Of a stretch of DNA of 64,000 bases, positions 60,256-64,000 are shown piece by piece. Made by a program: the position numbers and the translations under genes. The stretch is taken from assembly GCA_038230335.1 (NCBI GenBank), contig JBBRNL010000008.1, positions 62,001 through 126,000 on the forward strand, read 5' to 3'. The notes beneath the pieces were generated by a model. The model saw only the letters and a program-made list of their open reading frames with translations, had not been told where the DNA came from and did no database searches. Source of the DNA: JBBRDU01 sp038230335 (GTDB lineage Bacteria > Verrucomicrobiota > Verrucomicrobiia > Chthoniobacterales > UBA10450). Positions within the stretch are counted from its first letter, which is position 1, and the number at the start of each line of letters is the position of its first letter.

Positions 60256-62181
60256 CTACGCGACGGTAGATTGGGACGCGGCCGGTTTGCGCAGGAGCGG
60301 TAGTACTTTCTCGACCAGGGCATCGGCCGTGAGGCCATGCTTCTTGCGCAGAATCGGGATGGTGCCGTGCTCAATAAACTCATCCGGCCAACCGATCCGG
60401 ACGACCGGAGTGTGAATCGATTGGGTATAGAGGTGTTCCATGACGGCGCAACCGAAGCCGTTATGCAGCACGTGATCTTCCAGGGTGCAGAGCACTTCAA
60501 CGCTCCGGGCAAAGAACTCGAGGGTGCCCGTGTCGATCGGCTTGATCCAGCGCGGATTGATCAGCGCCACCGAAATGCCCTGCGCTTCCAGTTTGCGGGC
60601 TGCTTCTTCGGCAACTTCAAACATATTTCCCAACCCGAAGATGGCGACGTCGCGTCCATGCTGAACGACTTCAGCCTTGCCGATCTCGAGCAGCTTCGGT
60701 TCGGCTTTTGGCTTGGCCCCGGTGCCGGCCCCGCGCGGATAACGCACCGCGATCGGTCCCGAATTATAATTAGCCATCGTCCAAAGCATGTCGACGAACT
60801 CATCTTCATCCTTCGGCTGCATGTGCACGATGTTTGGCACATGGCGCAAATAGCCGATATCGAACAGGCCGTGATGGGTCGGACCGTCGTCGCCGCTCAA
60901 GCCGGCGCGATCCATGCAGAGCGCCACGTTCAACTTCTGCAGGGCGATATCGTGAATGATCATGTCGTAGGCCCGCTGCATGAAAGTCGAATAGATCGTG
61001 AGGAAAGGCTTCAGGCCCTGGGTGGCGAGACCACAGGCAAACAGAGAGGCATGCTCTTCCGCGATGCCGACATCGAAATACCGCTCCGGATGCGCCTTGG
61101 CGAAGTGTCCCAGCCCGGTGCCGCTCGGCATGGCAGCCGTAATGGCCACGATCTTTTGATTGGTGTCGGCGAACTTGGCCAGGGTTTTACCAATGATCTC
61201 GGAATAGGTGGGCGTCGGAGCGGGAGCCGTCTCGCCGGTTTCTGGTTTGTATTTGCCGAGGCCGTGGAATTTGTCCGGCTGCTTAATGGCCGGTTCGTAG
61301 CCTTTGCCTTTCTTGGTCAGGATATGGAGCAGGACCGGCTCGTCCTGTTCTTTCAGAAATTCAAACGTGCGGATGAGCAGGGGGATATCGTGCCCGTCGA
61401 TTGGACCGTAATAACGCAAACCGAGCTCTTCGAAAATGACGCTTGGAACAATCAGGCCTTTCATGCCTTCTTCGACTTTGTGCGCGAAGTGGGCGAGCGA
61501 TTTGCCGGCGATCGCCTCGACAAAACGGCCCGCTTTATCGTGCAGATGGGCAAAGGTGGGACTGGTAGCGATGCTGTTCAGGTAACTGGCAATCGCGCCT
61601 ACGTTCTTGGCGATGGACCATTCATTGTCATTCAGCACGACGATGAAGCGTTTCGTCTGTGCTTTAGCGTTGTTGAGCGCTTCATAGCTGATGCCGCACG
61701 TGAGGGCAGCGTCACCGGCCACGGCGACGACGTGCTCATTGCCTCCGCGCAAATCTCGTCCCACCGCCATGCCGAGAGCGGCCGATAGGGCGGTCCCGGC
61801 GTGACCGGCGCCATAGCAGTCATGTTCGCTCTCGGTCCGCAGAAGAAAACCGTTTAACCCCTGATATTGACGCATCGTCGCGATGCGATCGAGACGCCCG
61901 GTAAACATCTTGTGCACATAGCCCTGATGGCTCACATCGAAGACAAAACGGTCGCGCGGTGTATCGAACACGCGGTGCAAAGCGATCGTTAGCTCAACGA
62001 CGCCCAGGTTGGGTCCGAGATGTCCCCCCGTTTCCGATAAAACGCTGACCAGCTTTTCGCGCACCTCCTGCGCGAGCTGCGGTAAATCCTGCTCCTGTAG
62101 CTTTTTGATATCCGCCGGGGAATGAACCCCATCCAGAAACCGTGTTTGCGGAGTTGTCTCAGAAGAGGCTGACATCGTCAT
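60256..62181 (-). CDS. dxs: 1-deoxy-D-xylulose-5-phosphate synthase
   Basis: The first enzyme of the MEP isoprenoid pathway, joining pyruvate and glyceraldehyde 3-phosphate with thiamine diphosphate. It has 641 residues. GGHLGPNLGVVELTIALH and FDVSHQGYVHK mark the N-terminal domain. The TPP motif reads AGDAALTCG (about 155-163), with Ala in place of the usual Gly in GDG. DRAGLSGDDGPTHHG and the C-terminal transketolase region are complete. The pathway supplies undecaprenyl phosphate, the carrier for the polysaccharide locus in this window. The start overlaps the end of xseB by 23 bases. Confidence 0.96.
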   Translation of the reverse strand: MTMSASSETTPQTRFLDGVHSPADIKKLQEQDLPQLAQEVREKLVSVLSETGGHLGPNLGVVELTIALHRVFDTPRDRFVFDVSHQGYVHKMFTGRLDRIATMRQYQGLNGFLLRTESEHDCYGAGHAGTALSAALGMAVGRDLRGGNEHVVAVAGDAALTCGISYEALNNAKAQTKRFIVVLNDNEWSIAKNVGAIASYLNSIATSPTFAHLHDKAGRFVEAIAGKSLAHFAHKVEEGMKGLIVPSVIFEELGLRYYGPIDGHDIPLLIRTFEFLKEQDEPVLLHILTKKGKGYEPAIKQPDKFHGLGKYKPETGETAPAPTPTYSEIIGKTLAKFADTNQKIVAITAAMPSGTGLGHFAKAHPERYFDVGIAEEHASLFACGLATQGLKPFLTIYSTFMQRAYDMIIHDIALQKLNVALCMDRAGLSGDDGPTHHGLFDIGYLRHVPNIVHMQPKDEDEFVDMLWTMANYNSGPIAVRYPRGAGTGAKPKAEPKLLEIGKAEVVQHGRDVAIFGLGNMFEVAEEAARKLEAQGISVALINPRWIKPIDTGTLEFFARSVEVLCTLEDHVLHNGFGCAVMEHLYTQSIHTPVVRIGWPDEFIEHGTIPILRKKHGLTADALVEKVLPLLRKPAASQSTVA

Positions 62182-62479
62182 TATTGTCGTTTCGTTGCGG
62201 TTCCGTTGCGATGGCCGGAGCAGGCATCTCGGTGATGGGCTCGAAATTTTTTACGACCGGCTTGCCCGCACTGTTGCGGGCGATGATCTCGATCTTCTGT
62301 TCGGCCGTGGCCAGGCGTTCCTGGCAGACTTTGACCATGTTCATTCCTTCTTCGTAGCGCACAATCAGTTCTTCCAGTGGCAGCTTCCCCGATTCCATCT
62401 GCTCAACAATAGCTTCGAGCCGATCCATCGCGGTTTCAAAGTTTGTCTCGGGGACGGCCGGTTTGGGCTTTGCACTCAT
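62159..62479 (-). CDS. xseB: Exodeoxyribonuclease VII small subunit
   Basis: A 106-residue subunit that with XseA degrades single-stranded DNA. NFETAMDRLEAIVEQMESGKLPLEELIVRYEEGMNMVKVCQERLATAEQKI is the complete XseB helical-hairpin domain. The C-terminal 35 residues are an extra low-complexity tail (EPITEMPAPAIATEPQRNDNND), longer than in E. coli XseB (80 residues). It overlaps dxs, an arrangement also seen in other bacteria where xseB precedes isoprenoid genes. xseA is not in the window. Confidence 0.95.
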   Translation of the reverse strand: MSAKPKPAVPETNFETAMDRLEAIVEQMESGKLPLEELIVRYEEGMNMVKVCQERLATAEQKIEIIARNSAGKPVVKNFEPITEMPAPAIATEPQRNDNNDDVSLF

Positions 62480-62599
62480 TAGTCGGATGCCAAACTAAGC
62501 ACAGCGTCGGGCAGAAAAAAGGGCGACTTACGCCTCCGCCTGAGAAGGGCGATGGCACATCCGATGCTCTCGTGGGAGGTCAACAACCCAATTAATCCA

Positions 62600-62983
62600 A
62601 TGGCCATCCCTAAAAAAATTCTGTTAGTCGATCGTGAACCAGGCGTAACCCGCATCATCCGCCGAGCCTTGGAGAGAACGGGTAAATACTGGATCAAGGA
62701 GGAACACGACAGCCAGTTTGCCCTGCACTCGGCCCGCTGGTTTCAGCCTGATCTGATCCTGCTTGATTCCAAAACGGCGAGCTCGGACCGGGAGAATTTG
62801 GCGCGCGAATTGCAAAGCGATTCGGCCTTGCGCGAAACACCCATGGTTTGCCTGAGCAGCCTGAAGCCGGAGAGCCAGATGGTCTCGGGAGGTATCCTGA
62901 GCGGTTACAGCTTCTTCGCTGCGCCGGTCAAGATTGACGAAGTGCTGCGTGGTGTGGAGCAGTTGCTTTTCGGCAAAGACTGA
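62600..62983 (+). CDS. Stand-alone receiver-like protein with a degenerate active site
   Basis: A 127-residue receiver fold without an output domain. KKILLVDREPG starts it: the usual DD acidic pair reads D-R-E at residues 11-13, so only one of the metal-binding acids is sure. The phosphoacceptor-like aspartate D56 is present in DLILLDSKT. MVCLSSLKP holds the conserved Ser/Thr. The usual KP block reads FFAAPV, so the lysine is missing. Phosphorylation in the normal way is doubtful. ATG 62600 is preferred; ATG 62552 is in frame and follows a possible AGAAGGG. A repeat element begins 39 bases after the stop. Confidence 0.75.
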   Translation: MAIPKKILLVDREPGVTRIIRRALERTGKYWIKEEHDSQFALHSARWFQPDLILLDSKTASSDRENLARELQSDSALRETPMVCLSSLKPESQMVSGGILSGYSFFAAPVKIDEVLRGVEQLLFGKD

Positions 62984-63021
62984 CAGTCGATGCCGCGCCG
63001 AGTGAAGCGCTCACCCACATT

Positions 63022-63141
63022 TGTCATCCTGCGCCCGCGCAGACGGCGAAGGATCTCGCCCATTCAGACGGCGGTGACGCAGACGTAGTTAGAGTGAACA
63101 GCCTGCGCGAGGGAGATCCCTCGCTAGCGCTCGGGATGACA
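63022..63141. repeat. Dispersed palindromic repeat element, copy B (inverted relative to copy A)
   Basis: A 120 bp unit from TGTCATCC to GGATGACA whose reverse complement aligns end to end with 3045-3162. The ends share AGCGAGGGATCT and GATCCTTCGCCGTCTGCGC; the centres diverge. It follows the receiver gene by 39 bases and precedes the gcvH stop. Apart from this element, the gap 62984-63219 holds nothing I can identify. Confidence 0.85.
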
Positions 63142-63219
63142 GAGAGAGGGAGACGCGTTGAAGTTGAGAGCAACCGATTGATGCCGCAAGGCCAACCCGC
63201 TCTCGCGAGTTCACATGAT

Positions 63220-63597
63220 CTACCCGATCTGTTGTTTGTAGGCAGCCGAGTCTTTCAACTGCTTCAGGTCGTCGGCATTCTCCACCTTTAAAACAAAGAG
63301 CCAGCCTTCCCCGAAGGGGTCGGTGTTGATCAACGCCGGATTGCCCTCCAGCGCCTTGTTCGCGTCAACCACCTGGCCTTTGATCGGCGCGTAGATGTCG
63401 CTTGCGGCTTTGACCGATTCAACCACCGCGATCGCTTCCTTCGCCGTCACGGCCCGATCAATTTTTGGCAGTTCAACAAAAACAACGTCGGTCAATTCAG
63501 CCTGGGCATGGTCGGTAATACCGACGCGGACGTTCTCGCCTTCACGTTTGATCCATTCGTGAGATTCGGTGTAAAGCAGGTCGTCGGGGACGTTCAT
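63220..63597 (-). CDS. gcvH: Glycine cleavage system H protein
   Basis: The lipoyl carrier of the glycine cleavage system, with 125 residues. YTESHEWIKREGENVRVGITDHAQ starts the domain, and VVESVKAASDIYAP holds the lipoylated lysine K63. NPALINTDPFGEGWLFVLK completes the fold. ATG 63597 overlaps the gcvT stop (ATGA), so the two are translationally coupled. The H protein shuttles the aminomethyl group from GcvP (encoded at 13681-16581) to GcvT. Confidence 0.97.
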   Translation of the reverse strand: MNVPDDLLYTESHEWIKREGENVRVGITDHAQAELTDVVFVELPKIDRAVTAKEAIAVVESVKAASDIYAPIKGQVVDANKALEGNPALINTDPFGEGWLFVLKVENADDLKQLKDSAAYKQQIG

Positions 63598-64000
63598 GGT
63601 TTTTTGTAGAGCGGTTTTTTTTCGATCAGGGCAGGAAATTTTTGCCCGCGAATCTCGATCTCGATTTCCGTACCGATCTTCGCGTGCTGCGGTGACAGGT
63701 ATGCCATGCCGACTCCGTAATTCAAGCTCGGTGAAAGCGTGCCGCTCGTGACCTCGCCGATTCGCTCTCCGTTGTGGAAGACAGAATAGTGTGGCCGCGG
63801 TGGAGGGCCTTTGCCTGACATGCGGAAGGGGGCCAGCTTTTGCCCCGGTCCTTCCGCCTTCACCTTGCTCAGAACATCCCGCCCGATGAATTCGGGTTTG
63901 TCGAGATCGACAAAAAAACCGAGCCCGGCTTCGAGCGGATTATGCTCGGGAGAGAGATCCGAACCATTCAGCGGGTAACACATCTCAAGCCGAAGGGTGT
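63594..64000 (-). CDS. gcvT: Glycine cleavage system aminomethyltransferase T, C-terminal part only
   Basis: The frame is open to the right edge of the window, and translation continues in from TLRLEMCYPLNGSDL, the strand before the C-terminal domain of GcvT. About 134 residues of roughly 365 are present, including LEAGLGFFVDLDKPEFIGRDVL and GEVTSGTLSPSLNYGVGMAYL. It transfers the methylene group to tetrahydrofolate. The 5' end, and any glycine riboswitch before it, lie outside the window. Confidence 0.95.
   Translation of the reverse strand, partial: TLRLEMCYPLNGSDLSPEHNPLEAGLGFFVDLDKPEFIGRDVLSKVKAEGPGQKLAPFRMSGKGPPPRPHYSVFHNGERIGEVTSGTLSPSLNYGVGMAYLSPQHAKIGTEIEIEIRGQKFPALIEKKPLYKKP

Noticed and set aside
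60337..61788. 483-codon plus-strand frame opposite dxs
   Set aside because: Long antisense frames are common opposite GC-rich genes. It matches no known protein, and dxs is certain.
63094..63291. 65-codon plus-strand frame starting MNSLREGDPSLALGMTE
   Set aside because: Its first half lies inside repeat copy B and the rest runs antisense into gcvH. The product is the usual junk translation of this repeat.
1..64000. CRISPR arrays, tRNA and rRNA genes, transposases, integrases, toxin-antitoxin or restriction genes
   Set aside because: I looked in the gaps and among the frames and found none that I could support.

Overview
The window is a 64 kb piece of a moderately GC-rich, gene-dense bacterial chromosome with no rRNA, tRNA, CRISPR array, transposase or phage gene that I could find. 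The gene content best fits a soil-type Verrucomicrobiota, perhaps Chthoniobacterales. The clues are a PUR-alpha-like small protein, a folP-cdaA pair, a dockerin-tailed secreted protein, many protein-level resemblances, and short genome-typical repeats (a roughly 120 bp 'TGTCATCC...GGATGACA' element and an ATCGAAA heptamer run). This assignment is inference from recall, not a search. Both window edges cut genes: ileS at the left (5' end missing) and gcvT at the right (5' end missing).

Layout. 1-4.6 kb: ileS, lspA, a repeat element and a CCA-adding enzyme, ended by a strong hairpin facing a large secreted Asp-box/FnIII/PKD/dockerin protein (4.7-8.4 kb, minus). 8.5-13.7 kb: a glycogen-synthase-like enzyme, a PIG-V-like membrane glycosyltransferase, an FAD-dependent sugar-type oxidoreductase and a phosphoribosyltransferase. 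13.7-19.6 kb (minus): glycine decarboxylase gcvP, threonine dehydratase and a soluble PAS hybrid histidine kinase. 19.7-21.3 kb: an SDR and an unknown secreted protein.

21.6-48.0 kb is the accessory centre of the window, a Wzx/Wzy-type exopolysaccharide locus. It starts with the export module (outer-membrane beta-barrel, short OPX/Wza-like protein, Wzc-like tyrosine autokinase) and the Wzx flippase. A long, tightly overlapping series follows: ten glycosyltransferases, three methyltransferase-like proteins (two FkbM), a WcaF-like acetyltransferase and a first polymerase-like membrane protein. The locus closes with a WcaJ-like initiating phosphoglycosyltransferase on the opposite strand, a second polymerase/ligase with a TPR-like tail and a GT39-like membrane enzyme. 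The lipid-linked repeat would be started by the WcaJ-like enzyme, extended by the glycosyltransferases, decorated by methyl and acetyl groups, flipped, polymerised, and exported through the beta-barrel with the short OPX protein.

48-64 kb is mostly housekeeping: ppdK, a PUR-alpha-like protein and rnr (minus); folP, cdaA and an overlapping mini-CdaR (plus); a SprT-like protease (minus); rodA, scpA, an epimerase-like SDR and a small conserved-looking protein (plus); an ABC ATPase without a permease, dxs and xseB (minus); a degenerate receiver protein (plus); a second copy of the repeat element; then gcvH and gcvT (minus).

The most interesting items are the two-part beta-barrel/OPX exporter, an unlisted 53-residue gene coupled at both ends inside the polysaccharide operon, a one-helix CdaR remnant nested out of frame in cdaA, the paired inverted repeat elements, and a heptamer repeat inserted in frame into gcvP.
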